From assembly GCA_964036295.1 (NCBI GenBank), contig OZ038468.1:5452501-5516500 (forward strand): a stretch of DNA of 64,000 bases, written 5' to 3'. This DNA is from Plumapathes pennacea. Lineage: Eukaryota > Cnidaria > Anthozoa > Antipatharia > Myriopathidae. The notes under the pieces are model-generated. The model ran no database searches, was not told the DNA's origin, and saw nothing but the letters and a program-made list of their open reading frames with translations. Below, piece after piece: positions 12,027 to 20,795 of the stretch; the first letter of the stretch is position 1, and the number at the start of each line of letters is the position of its first letter. The position numbers and the translations under genes were made by a program.

Positions 12027-12784
12027 TTATTGACTGCATGTTGAAATGCATTGTTTGTAGGTTTTCAAGGCATCAAGAGCAGAACGGAGGAGTAGAGTGG
12101 TCAGGGTTTTGGGGTGACCATTGCAGCTTCGCGCGTCGACCAGAGTTTCAGTGAAGTTATCTGAGGATCCTAGGATGGAGATAGGGAAGGGAGCGTTGAT
12201 GGTATGTTGGAGAATGTGACTGGTTAGAAGTCTGGCGAGACGACCATTGCCATCGCCGAAGGGGTGAATGTCCAGGAGTTTATAGATGAACCAGGCACAG
12301 AGTTTGAAGGATTCGTAGTGTCAGGAGACCAAATTCGTGGAGATCGTTGAAGCGATCACAGAGTGTTTCCAGCTGATGTTTAATTTCTTTGGGGGATGAG
12401 TAGGTGTACTCTTCCGCCAAAGGTAGTGCTGCGTACGTATGGACTGAATTGGCTGGGGTGCTTGCTACCAAAAATGCGGGAATGCACTTCGCAGATGAAG
12501 TCAGGTGTCATCAGTGGCGGGTATACTACAAAATCGTACTGTTTGTCGGGGAAGAACTCTTGTCGAAGAAATTTATAAGCCAGTAGGAGATCTTGAAGGT
12601 CTGTGGTTTTTTCTTCTGTATCTTGGATGTGATGGAGGAAATCTGTCATTCTATCATCATGACAATTTGATTTGAGAGTTGTTTTTTCAGACATCAAAGC
12701 TTGAATTTGGTCAGCTAAGTGCTGGCCTGTGACGCCATAATCAATAGACGCTTCAAAGTTTAGCACGTCCGCCACGACTGACAT
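12027..12784 (-). pseudogene. Fic-domain protein (AMPylase-type), frame-broken
   Basis: Start ATG at 12,784; the last block ends at TAA 12,027-12,029. The third block contains HPFGDGNGRLAR (coded at about 12,231-12,268), an exact fit to the Fic active-site signature HPFx(D/E)GNGRxxR, preceded by the expected helix (WFIYKLLDI). Upstream blocks carry YSSPKEIKHQLETL and FDLHEFGL-like spacing typical of Fic proteins. Fic enzymes usually transfer AMP or another nucleotide group to Ser/Thr/Tyr of target proteins. Reading frame switches at about 12,405-12,420 and about 12,318, so the gene is broken or misassembled. The N-terminal SxxxE(G/N) inhibitory motif is not clearly present. It sits 18 nt after the FAM72-like gene on the same strand, which suggests joint expression. 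Confidence 0.8.
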
Positions 12785-12802
12785 GACGAGGGTAAAATGA
12801 AG

Positions 12803-13539
12803 TTAAACTTCGGTTTCTTTTAGTTGTCTTAGCCGTCCAACGAGAGTGGCAGAGTCGTGGCGTGCCTTTAATTGTGCTTGGATGTCACGCTTGATGTCCT
12901 CGGTTTCTTGTTCTGAATCAATATGACAGTGGTGTTGCCCATGAGTTAGAGTGGTAGAGTTGCGTCGGGTACGGGGAATGGCTATGACTGAGTCGGGGTG
13001 AAAGATCCATTGATTGCCGCTGTGCGCGGTTTCAAGACATTCCAAACAAGGCATGCGAACGTTGTAGCCTACGTAGCGGTTGCATTTTGTGCAATGGATG
13101 TTTTGAATCACACAATAGCAGTTTGGACCCCACTGCCAATCACCTGTAAGTTGCACGGAACTGAAATAAAAATAAAAATAATGTAAGTAGATGAAAACAA
13201 TGAATTGAAAAATGGTAAAATAATAACCTACTTTTTTAGAGGCATGGTAGAGGTGTAGTACCACGGCTGACAGTTATAACGATCGTGTGTGGACATGGCC
13301 CAGTGTTGATCGCGTAAACCTTTCACGCTCAAAACATGCTCGCAGGTTTTGCAGCAAATAACCACGACGGCTTCGTCTCGAAAAACTTGCCAGTCAATGC
13401 CAGCTTGAATAGGACCGTAACCCCGTCTTTTAACGAGTTTTTCTTGATTGTTCCATGCGGTTATTCGCATCCGTTTTTGTTGCCGGGTCATTGGCGGGTC
13501 TGGTATAGTCTGCCATTCATGATTATACATGTTTGCCAT
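12803..13539 (-). CDS. FAM72-like zinc-binding protein, two exons
   Basis: Spliced as complement(join(12803..13160,13232..13539)), 221 codons plus stop. The 71-nt intron has GTAGGT at its 5' end and TTTATTTTTATTTCAG at its 3' end, and removing it joins the frames exactly. The cysteine pattern is that of animal FAM72: CxxC at residues 63-66, CYC at 117-119, CxxC at 126-129 followed by YVGYNV, PCxxC at 140-144, then a conserved Trp (154) followed by FH. Mammalian FAM72A binds the nuclear uracil glycosylase UNG2 and promotes its loss, favouring error-prone repair of uracil in DNA. The protein is longer than human FAM72A (about 149 residues), with extra N-terminal and charged C-terminal parts. 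A viral role in controlling uracil repair is inference. It is transcribed from a divergent promoter with E-boxes. Confidence 0.8.
13161..13231 (-). other. 71-nt intron of the FAM72-like gene
   Basis: A canonical GT-AG intron with a pyrimidine-rich 3' end. Its length is identical to that of the intron at 41,845-41,915 in the right accessory block. In-frame stops within it support removal. Confidence 0.75.
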
Positions 13540-13711
13540 GTTGTTATTGCTTGAGTGAAAAATATTAAAAAGTGAAACAGTATTTATAATAGAAAAATGA
13601 TACGTCACCCCCACGTGGGATGCCATCACGTCGGTATCCCACGTGGGGTGACGTAAGCAAAGATAAAAATAGTTGTGTTGATTTGTTTATAAAAACAGGG
13701 AGCGGGGAAGA
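13540..13711. promoter_or_regulatory. Divergent promoter with two CACGTG palindromes
   Basis: Between the leftward FAM72-like gene and the rightward membrane protein. CACGTG cores at 13,612-13,617 and 13,640-13,645 sit in CCCACGTGGG-type palindromes. TACGTCA (13,601) and TGACGTAA (13,649) flank them. TATAAATA-type boxes face each gene: leftward near 13,583-13,590 and TTTATAAAA at about 13,686-13,695 rightward. Confidence 0.65.
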
Positions 13712-14242
13712 ATGAGTGCATACACGAAAATGAAGTCAATTGTGTTGCTCGTAGTTGCGCTGTTTCTGTATGTCTTTTTTGTTCTGAACAATGGTCAAAA
13801 GTTCAGCTCTCGCGATGCAGCATTGGCAGCATTTCAAAAGATGCAGAATACGCAGAATATGCAGAAGATGCAGAATGGTACGAAGAAAACTGTAATAACC
13901 CCGCCGCCGGGTTATGTACAGTTGCGAGTGGGTCCGAACAAAACGATTCCTGTCAAGAATGGTTCAGTCGAGTCGCTTGGAACCTTTGATTCGTTGGATG
14001 CAGCATTGTTGGTGTTTAAGAAGCTACAGAATACAACCCGGAAGCGTCGTGATACTGAATCCCAGCTACCGATTGCTGGTGAAGAGCAATTATTGCTGTC
14101 CCTTTATTGTCGCAGTAAGGTCAATACGTCCGAAACAGGCAAAAGGGAGTTTAAGGTTTGGTTAATGCGACTGTCAGAGCTGGAATGCTCCATGATTCGG
14201 GGCCAGTTTCTTCGCGCTGATTTCGATGCCATGTTGGAGTGA
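13712..14242 (+). CDS. Small membrane-anchored or secreted protein, unknown
   Basis: 176 residues. A hydrophobic segment at about residues 8-25 (SIVLLVVALFLYVFFVL) is a signal anchor or signal peptide. Two related internal segments, FSSRDAALAAFQKMQN and FDSLDAALLVFKKLQN, suggest an internal duplication. A KRRD site follows the second repeat and could be a furin-type site (guess). N-glycosylation sequons (NGT, NGS, NTT, NTS) are frequent, consistent with a luminal or extracellular body. Start chosen at the first ATG after the TATA box. No family recognised. Confidence 0.6.
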   Translation: MSAYTKMKSIVLLVVALFLYVFFVLNNGQKFSSRDAALAAFQKMQNTQNMQKMQNGTKKTVITPPPGYVQLRVGPNKTIPVKNGSVESLGTFDSLDAALLVFKKLQNTTRKRRDTESQLPIAGEEQLLLSLYCRSKVNTSETGKREFKVWLMRLSELECSMIRGQFLRADFDAMLE

Positions 14243-14254
14243 GTGATCAAGTGG

Positions 14255-14419
14255 ATGCAGTGGCGAAAAGCCGTAGAGATATTTGACAAAGGTTGGGACA
14301 AGAAAGACTGGCCGTGCTACAAGTACAAGTACAGAATGTACAAGCCCGATTGTAAGCCTTGGGATTTGTTTGATAGTGATGTACTGCGTCGTTATGACAT
14401 TCCTTGTGAGAAACTCTGA
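14255..14419 (+). CDS. Short Trp/Tyr/Lys-rich ORF
   Basis: 54 residues from ATG 14,255 to TGA 14,417-14,419, starting 12 bases after the preceding gene ends. The composition is distinctive (WDKKDWPCYKYKYRMYK) with two Trp-Asp pairs. A poly(A) signal AATAAA follows near 14,474. It could be a separate small protein on the same transcript. No family recognised. Confidence 0.4.
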   Translation: MQWRKAVEIFDKGWDKKDWPCYKYKYRMYKPDCKPWDLFDSDVLRRYDIPCEKL

Positions 14420-14484
14420 ACTTGTTGAAAAAGTGATGTTAAAAAAGTGTATTTTAAAAACACCATGTTTGAAAATAAAAGTTT

Positions 14485-14746
14485 TTATTGTTCATCTTCG
14501 AATGCAGGACGCATTTTTTTATTTACAAAGTTTTGTAGCCATCCTTTGCCACGTTGTTTATCGAATGCCTTATGAAGAAAGCGACCAAAGAAACTGTTAT
14601 CAATTTTTCTTTGCCGTTCTGTTTCCCGCCTTTTTTGCTGCCTTGCTAACTCTTTCCCATCTCCATTTATATCCACCACTCTGTTTCTTTTGCTTTTTCT
14701 TCTTTTTCATACGTCTTCTAGCAATGCCACCTCGTCGACACACCAT
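14485..14746 (-). pseudogene. Small highly basic protein, frame switch in an A run
   Basis: ATG at 14,746 opens a frame with VCRRGGIARRRMKKKK. After the Lys/A-rich run (about 14,690) the long open frame down to 14,485 continues in another phase (RRETERQRKI, then FFGRFLHKAFDK). An RGG motif near the N-terminus recalls other small virion-like proteins of this element. It is likely a nucleic-acid-binding or virion core protein by composition only. It ends convergently against the rightward gene pair at 14,419. Confidence 0.45.
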
Positions 14747-14771
14747 GTTTTTAAAAAGTGAAAAATGTTGT

Positions 14772-15086
14772 TTATTCTTTTGCTTTTATAACAACACCAC
14801 CAAATGCACAGCGTACATCGTGTTCAGCTTCGCGGTACAGTGTGGTCATTTCTTGTTGTTGTTCTTCGCTTGTCATATGATAAAATATCAGTTCTTGCAT
14901 GCGTGGGGAGTAAGTCTTGATAAGTTCCCGCCGCCGGTCTTCAATAAAGCCTTGTTTGCTTTGTGGAGTGAGATAATTCCAACTGTGGGAATATTTGGGG
15001 CGATGTGTGGCCATGTAGTCTTGAAATTGTTGGTGACGGTCTGCAATGTTTTGACGCGCTATTTTCATTTCTTGTCTAAAATTCAT
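14772..15086 (-). CDS. Unknown 104-residue protein
   Basis: Begins MNFRQEMKIARQNIADRHQQ. It is charged and mostly helical, with aromatic-rich SHSWNYLTPQ in the middle. No hydrophobic segment and no cysteine cluster. It lies in a leftward series of small genes (15,884 to 14,485) driven from the promoter at 15,885-16,169 or from local promoters. No family recognised. Confidence 0.5.
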   Translation of the reverse strand: MNFRQEMKIARQNIADRHQQFQDYMATHRPKYSHSWNYLTPQSKQGFIEDRRRELIKTYSPRMQELIFYHMTSEEQQQEMTTLYREAEHDVRCAFGGVVIKAKE

Positions 15087-15095
15087 TGTTTTAAC

Positions 15096-15200
15096 TTACC
15101 CGACCATGACGCTTTCTACTTGATAGTTGTATTCAGCGTTGTATTCAGCGTATTCTGCTATGTAGGTATCGCAGCGGTTGCATTTAAGAAAATACAACAT
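15096..15200 (-). CDS. Possible 34-residue ORF with Glu-Tyr repeats
   Basis: ATG 15,200 to TAA 15,096. Starts with a CxxC (KCNRC) and contains AEYAEYNAEYN, an eight-base-type tandem repeat in the DNA. The stop overlaps a GTAAGT sequence that looks like a splice donor, so this may instead be an exon. Weak support. Confidence 0.25.
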   Translation of the reverse strand: MLYFLKCNRCDTYIAEYAEYNAEYNYQVESVMVG

Positions 15201-15251
15201 GCTCGCCGAAAGATAAATGTCGAATGAGAATAAAAGTAAAAATGTTTTTAT

Positions 15252-15884
15252 TTATGATTTCTTTACAAATGTAGTTACATACAGAGTGGTAGTGGTGGTG
15301 GTCAAGTTCAGTTCTTCCAGTGTTTCTTTGAACAAGGTTTCTTCTAGCTGTTTCCACCGCTGTTCGATGAGATAGGCGTTTGGGTCGCTAGCACCTTTCA
15401 TCTTGGCCAGTTCTTTTCGTTCCACATTCGCCCACTTGGTTTTCATTCGTGTGTAGATTTCATGCCAATGAGGGTAGTCAATGGCGCCACACACTAATTC
15501 TTTGGTCCAAGCTCGAGCCGAGGCGGTACGAAAGTCTGGGCAACATTCCGTTTCTTCGCTGCTTTGCTCGTTGTGCATCACGTACTTGGCAATGGCGTTG
15601 AAGAGGACGAAGCTGCGTTGGCTGGCGGTCTGTAATAAGCTTTTTTGGGGAACAAAGTCGAGAGCGACGATCGCTTCTTCTAAGAGAGTTCGTTCAAACT
15701 CTTTTTGTTGCGCTTCGTTTTGTTCTTGCTCACGCTCTTCTTGGTCTCTTTCTGTGTATCGGTTGTGATATTGTTCGTTCATCCAGTCATAGATTTTTTT
15801 CCAATCTTCATCACAGGGCTTGTAACGAATGAAAGAGTTTTGAGTGTATTTCGGAAATACACAGCGAGGTTTGGAGTTAGCCAT
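15252..15884 (-). CDS. Unknown 210-residue protein, early-type promoter
   Basis: Start chosen at ATG 15,884 (MANSKPRCVF), nearest to the TATATAAA box at about 15,950. The N-terminal half holds a Glu/Gln-rich coiled-coil stretch (RDQEEREQEQNEAQQKEFE). The C-terminal half has IDYPHWHEIYTRMKTKWAN. It is divergent with the large gene starting at 16,170. It ends with a Thr-rich tail. No family recognised. Confidence 0.55.
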   Translation of the reverse strand: MANSKPRCVFPKYTQNSFIRYKPCDEDWKKIYDWMNEQYHNRYTERDQEEREQEQNEAQQKEFERTLLEEAIVALDFVPQKSLLQTASQRSFVLFNAIAKYVMHNEQSSEETECCPDFRTASARAWTKELVCGAIDYPHWHEIYTRMKTKWANVERKELAKMKGASDPNAYLIEQRWKQLEETLFKETLEELNLTTTTTTLYVTTFVKKS

Positions 15885-16169
15885 AGTGATGAAAGCAATG
15901 GAAAGAGAAAACATTGACGGCGCAATGTGGAAAAAGTAGAAAAACGTGATTTATATATAGGGTTTTTTCCGCTAAAAATAGCTTGCACCACGTGGGATGA
16001 TGTATATAGGTTTTTTCCCGATAAAAATAGGTTGTTGTTGACATTAACCCCACGTGGGATGATGCATGTGCTACTATGTGACGTCATCCCACGTGGGGTG
16101 ATAAAAATAAAAAACATGCTGACGAATCCTCTAGAAAATATGTTAAAAGCGTGACGATATAAAAGAAAA
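15885..16169. promoter_or_regulatory. Divergent promoter with three CACGTG sites and a CRE
   Basis: CACGTG at 15,989-15,994, 16,051-16,056 and 16,090-16,095, each in a (C)CCACGTGGGATGA-like context. A perfect TGACGTCA lies at 16,079-16,086. Two similar TATATAGGTTTTTTCC modules (about 15,953 and 16,003) are a short tandem duplication. The TATA box for the rightward gene is GATATAAAAG at about 16,155. Confidence 0.7.
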
Positions 16170-19159
16170 ATGTTATTCAGTGACATGGCTCAGGCGATGC
16201 TGGATGCGAGTGATTTTATTCCTTTGAATAAAACACCGCGTAAACGAAAATTGCCAGATGGGCCGGCGGCGAAAAAGTCAACAAAGAAAGCAGCGGGAAA
16301 GAAGAAAAAGGTGGAGAAGAAGACATCCGGCGCTGCCGGAGCCAGTGATGGCCCCCCTCTTGGAAAAGTTATACCGATTGACATGCTCGTCTACGAAAAG
16401 AGAAGCGCCCCCTGGTACGACAACTGGCCCTGGGTCTACAAGTCGAAAGGAAAGCGTATGCATGCAGTGACTGGTGATCTGATTGAGGCGTCCAAAGGTG
16501 TGTTTACAGATCCCTACGAGGGAATTATTTTTACAAGCACATCATGGTTCGACGATCCATGCAAATATATACCATGGTACAACGTGGCGCCTTCGTGGTT
16601 AAAAGGACCTCAGGAAAACTACCGAAGAAACAATCATACCCTGAAGATCAGTATTCTAGCCCCCTTTGGCCCCAGTCCGCCTCTAGGTGTGGGATATTAT
16701 GAAAACGAAATGAAGAAGCGTGCAGCGGCTTGGCTGAAAGTACCCCCCAGTGACCCCGATCTACGGCAAAGTCCTCAGTGGTACAATGAAGAACCGTACC
16801 ACTCTGGTTTGTCTTCGAACTCGCGAATCACCACAATCTCTTTCAACAGCTTGTGATACCGTTCGCAGGGATGCAAAGTGCGCCAGAATGATATAGGTCC
16901 CGTCTCTGAATACCGGAGTGGCTTTCCGTTCTCGACCATTGGTCCTGCAAGTAGCATAACCCCCATAATGCGATGGGAGCGGTACGTGTTGAACGGGAAA
17001 ACGTGTCAGCCTCCAGAATTACGCGATCATCCTTGCGATGATCCTTATCCTTATCCAGCCTTAGTGCCCGAGTCAGAAGCGGAGGCGGCATTACCGTGGT
17101 ACGACAAATATCCGTGGATGAAGATTGCCTGTGTTGATCCTCGCACGCCCGATTTGACGCATGACCCGTTTCGTCGCGCGAATGTGCTCAACGGACAAGA
17201 AGTGTTTCCCCCGAATTGAATGCACCTGGCGAAGGCGATTGGTACGTGTCGTTGGCCAAAATTAAAGAGCGGGAGAAGGAGATGCCTAAACTGAGAAAAA
17301 AGAAGAATAAGAAAGTGGAGCCCATGAAAGGGATAGGTTTTCGGGTGCTAACTGAAAAGGAGATTCATGTGAAGCGCAAGAAATGGATGCGTAGTGAGAA
17401 AGATCAAGAAAGGATCCAGTACGAAGACATCAACGGAACGCGCAAACTGTATGTGAACATTGCGTGTCCTGATGGTGAGCCAGGATGTGAAGCTCTGCAT
17501 AGCCGTGCTGCCACCCCCGAGGAAACCGCCCAGTGGAAATCACAATTCAGCGGCGTGTTTGGTGATTATAAGAATATTCCAAAAGAGTTTTTGGAAATGA
17601 TTCTCAAAGGGTCCGATGACAAGGGCGTCTACTATTGCACGTTTACGAAGAAGTATTTTCGAAAAATGGCCACGGCTGCATATCGGCTGTTCTATCCTAT
17701 TGATCTTCAAGAACTGGTGATGAAAAGAGATTTCTTGTCCAGTATCGAAGACAAGGAGATACAAGAGAAGACACGCGAGATGATCATAACGTCCCCCTAC
17801 GCTATCTACTATGGTGAATATTCAGATCTGAGTATGGATCTGCTGGAGGAAATCACCTTTACGGGTACCGTGGACGAGTACAATGTGTACAGTTCAAGTA
17901 GCCAGGCAACCCTCTTTTCCATGTCGAGAGGTTTTCAGGAGTTAGCACGTCGGTCTCTCCTTACCTACGAAAGCGTCGAGGAAGCCGTGGCAGCGCTGGA
18001 AGCCATTCCGCCACCCCCTCCCCCATCATCACCAGAAAAAAGAACGGGTCTCGATGTCGTGGAAGACGTGTGTGCCATTCCAGAAGAGATCTTGAATGCG
18101 ACAGATACGACTAAGGAGATCAACGAGCGGGTAGCAGAAGAAGAGGATTAGCAGAATGGTCTAGAAGGCATCAATCAATACTGGGGACAGATTGAGCTAG
18201 AGAAGACAAAACAGCAAGTGGAGACTAGCAAGAAATGGTGTCAAAACATCCGAAAGGAGATTGAAGCGATGGAAAAGAATCTAAGAAATTACAAGATGTG
18301 GAAAGACAAAACTGTGGAGGAATTGAAGGAGGGGTACCATGAACTGGATTACAAGAAAGAGCAGTTGGAGATCTTTTTGAATGATGGAAAGCCTGTGGTG
18401 AAATTGCCTGAAAAAGACATCATCGCCCAAATGGCTACCGAGGACTACGAGGAATGGAAAAAAGAAAAGAAGGAAAAACCCAGCAAGGCCTATGAAGAAT
18501 GGCGTGGGGGGTGAGACGAGGCTGCGAAGAATTCACTAGAGTTGAGTGAGAGTCGGGATCGCCGTCGCACATTGCGCCAGCAAATAATTCGGAGTCGCGC
18601 CATTCCACCCTTGATGCATTGCTTTTGGGGAATTATCGTGGAAGAAATGCGAGCAACTATTGTTCGTTTTTGTCGCAGTGCCTGTTTGGGTTGTCGTTCT
18701 TCTTCCTGGAGGTTGCATGACGCATGCACTCGGTCTATGCGTTCTGTCTGGAGCGAGCATGCGTTTCAGATTTTGAATGAACTGAATCTGGCCAGTATGG
18801 AGATGATGTGGAATGGAGTGATGGAACAGCACAATCTCGATGCTGACACGACCGAGAGCATTTTAACCATTGCACCCCCAGCGGATTTGATTCACATGTG
18901 GCAGCGGGAAACACGTTGTGACCCACCCCCCGTCACTTTGGCAGCCATGTATGATGTGATTGCACGGCAAGTGCCTGACCCTCCCCCTGAAGGTTCTGCG
19001 CTACTTCAGGATTTCCCTACCACATGTGGCGCTTCAAGGGAACTGTTTCATCAACTGAATCGCCGCGTGGATGTGTTCATGTCTGACTATAAAGTGTCTG
19101 ACGTTTTTTGATGAGCATTTGGGTGATGTGGTGAAAGAGTTGTCAGAAAAGAGTCAGTA
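16170..19159 (+). pseudogene. Very large unknown protein gene with repeated WY motifs, several stops
   Basis: Open blocks 16,170-16,856, 16,878-17,219, 17,216-18,151, 18,218-18,514 and 18,542-19,111 form one gene of roughly 990 codons. The first two blocks share a frame across TGA 16,854. The last three share a frame across TAG 18,149 and TGA 18,512. The frame switches at a C run near 17,212 and again at a T run near 19,108. The N-terminus is strongly basic (nuclear-signal-like, residues about 20-50). A motif of the form PWYDxxPW recurs (APWYDNWPW, IPWYNVAPSW, SPQWYNEEPY, LPWYDKYPW), and a VLNG...PPE motif recurs twice. The C-terminal part has coiled coils and then PPPPPP. No homologue recognised. 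Expression from the E-box promoter suggests a non-structural role, but a virion role is possible. Confidence 0.5.
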
Positions 19160-19193
19160 AAGAGTCATTATTTTTTGTAAAACGATGTTTTTA

Positions 19194-19643
19194 TTACAAA
19201 ATGTAAACTCGCCGTTTGCGAGGATCTTTATTAAAAGATACATAATGGATTCCTTTGCCTATCTGTGGTCGTTTGCTTTGGGTTCTTTGAGCGACTGGGG
19301 TGAGGGGGAGAGGGGGGATATGGCTTCGGGGTTTGCGTGTGGCTGCTGGGGTGCTGGGAGAGGGTTTTTTGGGCGGGGCTGTGGCCATGACCACGCGGGG
19401 TTGAGCGGCGGCGGCCGGTTGCTGTTCCTGATGCTCTTGGAATTTTTTCAGTTCATGCATAAAGGTGTCCCGTTTTTGAGATGGTGAAGCGGCCGGATTG
19501 TCCAGGATAGCCTGGAGACGTTTGCCTGTGGCTTGAGCATTGTAGTGGCGTTGATCAGGGGTCATGCTCATGGGAGCGCTCCATTCGGGAGTGTCATAAC
19601 GTTTTCTTTTTTGGGAAGAGGGGATCACAATGGTTTCGGTCAT
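19194..19643 (-). CDS. Pro/Gln/basic-rich protein, possibly virion-associated
   Basis: 149 residues, first ATG 19,643. Low complexity: a QPAAAAQPRVV stretch, Pro/Thr-rich middle, Arg/Lys-rich end (KDPRKRRVYIL). It is the last gene of the leftward structural series and converges with the large rightward gene at 19,159. It overlaps the end of the next gene upstream by almost nothing (stop 19,647, start 19,643). Composition fits an internal virion or DNA-binding protein; the function is not shown. Confidence 0.5.
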   Translation of the reverse strand: MTETIVIPSSQKRKRYDTPEWSAPMSMTPDQRHYNAQATGKRLQAILDNPAASPSQKRDTFMHELKKFQEHQEQQPAAAAQPRVVMATAPPKKPSPSTPAATRKPRSHIPPLPLTPVAQRTQSKRPQIGKGIHYVSFNKDPRKRRVYIL

Positions 19644-19646
19644 TTT

Positions 19647-19994
19647 TTAAAAGGCGTGTTTGACTACTTTTCGAATACCCCAACGCAAGACCACGTGTAA
19701 CGGAAATCCTCCTGTTTGTTTATTGCCTCGGAAGAGAGACTGGAGTCGACAGCGCTGCGTTTTGTGGTCACAGGCAGTTTTCCAGGGCATGTCCCAATAT
19801 TTGTCGTTTCACACCTTTTATGAGTTTGGGGGTAGGGGAAGGGTGCCCATTTTGATGTTTTGCAGGACTTCCTGGGCGGCACGCAACTGTTGCGGACCAG
19901 CGCGTATTAAGAGGCTGGGGTCGTGTTCAAGGTTGCATAAAAAATGCTTGTGTTTTCGCATGAGAGGGGTGGGGCCACGCCGCGGGCTCGCCAT
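19647..19994 (-). pseudogene. Small conserved-type Polinton protein, frame-broken
   Basis: ATG 19,994 (MASPRRGPTPLM) opens about 45 codons containing LLIRAGPQQLRAAQEVL and MGTLPLP. A second short segment continues in another frame (LIKGVKRQILGHALENC). The last segment, ending at 19,647, contains TGGFPLHVVLRWG. This order (Leu-rich helix with an ARPxQ-like motif, LP/LTP, basic helix, GGF plus hydrophobic tail) is what I know from a small protein widely present in animal Polintons. Its function is unknown, and the assignment rests on pattern only. Confidence 0.45.
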
Positions 19995-20027
19995 GATTGA
20001 TGTTTTTAGAAAAGAGGGCTTGGTATT

Positions 20028-20762
20028 TTATAGAGTTAAGGACGGGGAAAAGAGTCGGGTGGGGCGATGCTGTTCACTGGGAATTAAGTTGATGCGAAGG
20101 CGGCAGTCGTCATCGGTGTCCATGGCGAAATCAATTGTAAAGTTCGAGTAAGGTTTGCGATGGGTGGTGCGTCGAATCCAATTCATGATTTCACGTACTT
20201 GTTCTGCGGTGTAACTGCTGTGTAAAAATCGTCGGATGACGTCCATGTTGCGAAGTTCAATGATGAAAATAGCTACAGACACATTGCGAGCTATGTCTAC
20301 ATTGTGTTTTCCTTGGTGATAGGGGTTTTGGGAAGTCATAATGGTAGTTACACCCTGATGATGTGATTTTTCTACGAATATGCGTTGAATGGTATCGTCA
20401 TTGACGGCTGACCCCATTTGATCGTCTAGGACCAGAATGCACACTTCGTTCTTGGGCGTCTTTTGGGGGAAGTCTTCTTCAATGGATTCGGGGAGTCCCT
20501 CTTTGAATTCCACGCCCATTTTTTTCAAGTAATCATAGGCGGGTTGCCAAGAACCGTAGCGGAACACAATTTTGGTGACAGGCCATTGGAAAAACTCTTT
20601 TCTCCGTTTAAAAATCTCTGTAATGAGAGTGGTCTTACCACTGTTGGAAGGTCCAGAAACGAGAATGCGCGCCGGGTGTTTGAAACGCAAGTCGAGTTCA
20701 TGTGCATGTTTTTTGATGGTCTTGGGATAGGTCAACTGTGACGTTGCGCGTCGTTTAGGCAT
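20028..20762 (-). CDS. Genome-packaging ATPase (FtsK/HerA, A32-like)
   Basis: 244 residues, intact. The Walker A motif is GPSNSGKT at residues 37-44, the Walker B motif is VCILVLDDQ at about 107-115, and a downstream TSQN motif serves as the sensor. This is the arrangement of A32-like packaging ATPases of Polintons, virophages and large DNA viruses. The enzyme is expected to pump the element's DNA into preformed capsids. It lies next to the protease and capsid genes, the conserved Polinton morphogenesis cluster. The N-terminus is basic. This is one of the few core genes here without a visible break. Confidence 0.92.
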   Translation of the reverse strand: MPKRRATSQLTYPKTIKKHAHELDLRFKHPARILVSGPSNSGKTTLITEIFKRRKEFFQWPVTKIVFRYGSWQPAYDYLKKMGVEFKEGLPESIEEDFPQKTPKNEVCILVLDDQMGSAVNDDTIQRIFVEKSHHQGVTTIMTSQNPYHQGKHNVDIARNVSVAIFIIELRNMDVIRRFLHSSYTAEQVREIMNWIRRTTHRKPYSNFTIDFAMDTDDDCRLRINLIPSEQHRPTRLFSPSLTL

Positions 20763-20795
20763 GACACTGGGAATGAAAAGAAAAAATGAACATTT

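Noticed and set aside
14283-15227. Long 314-codon rightward ORF
   Set aside because: It lies opposite the leftward genes 14,485-15,200 and its hydrophobic sequence is the shadow of their Lys-rich codons.
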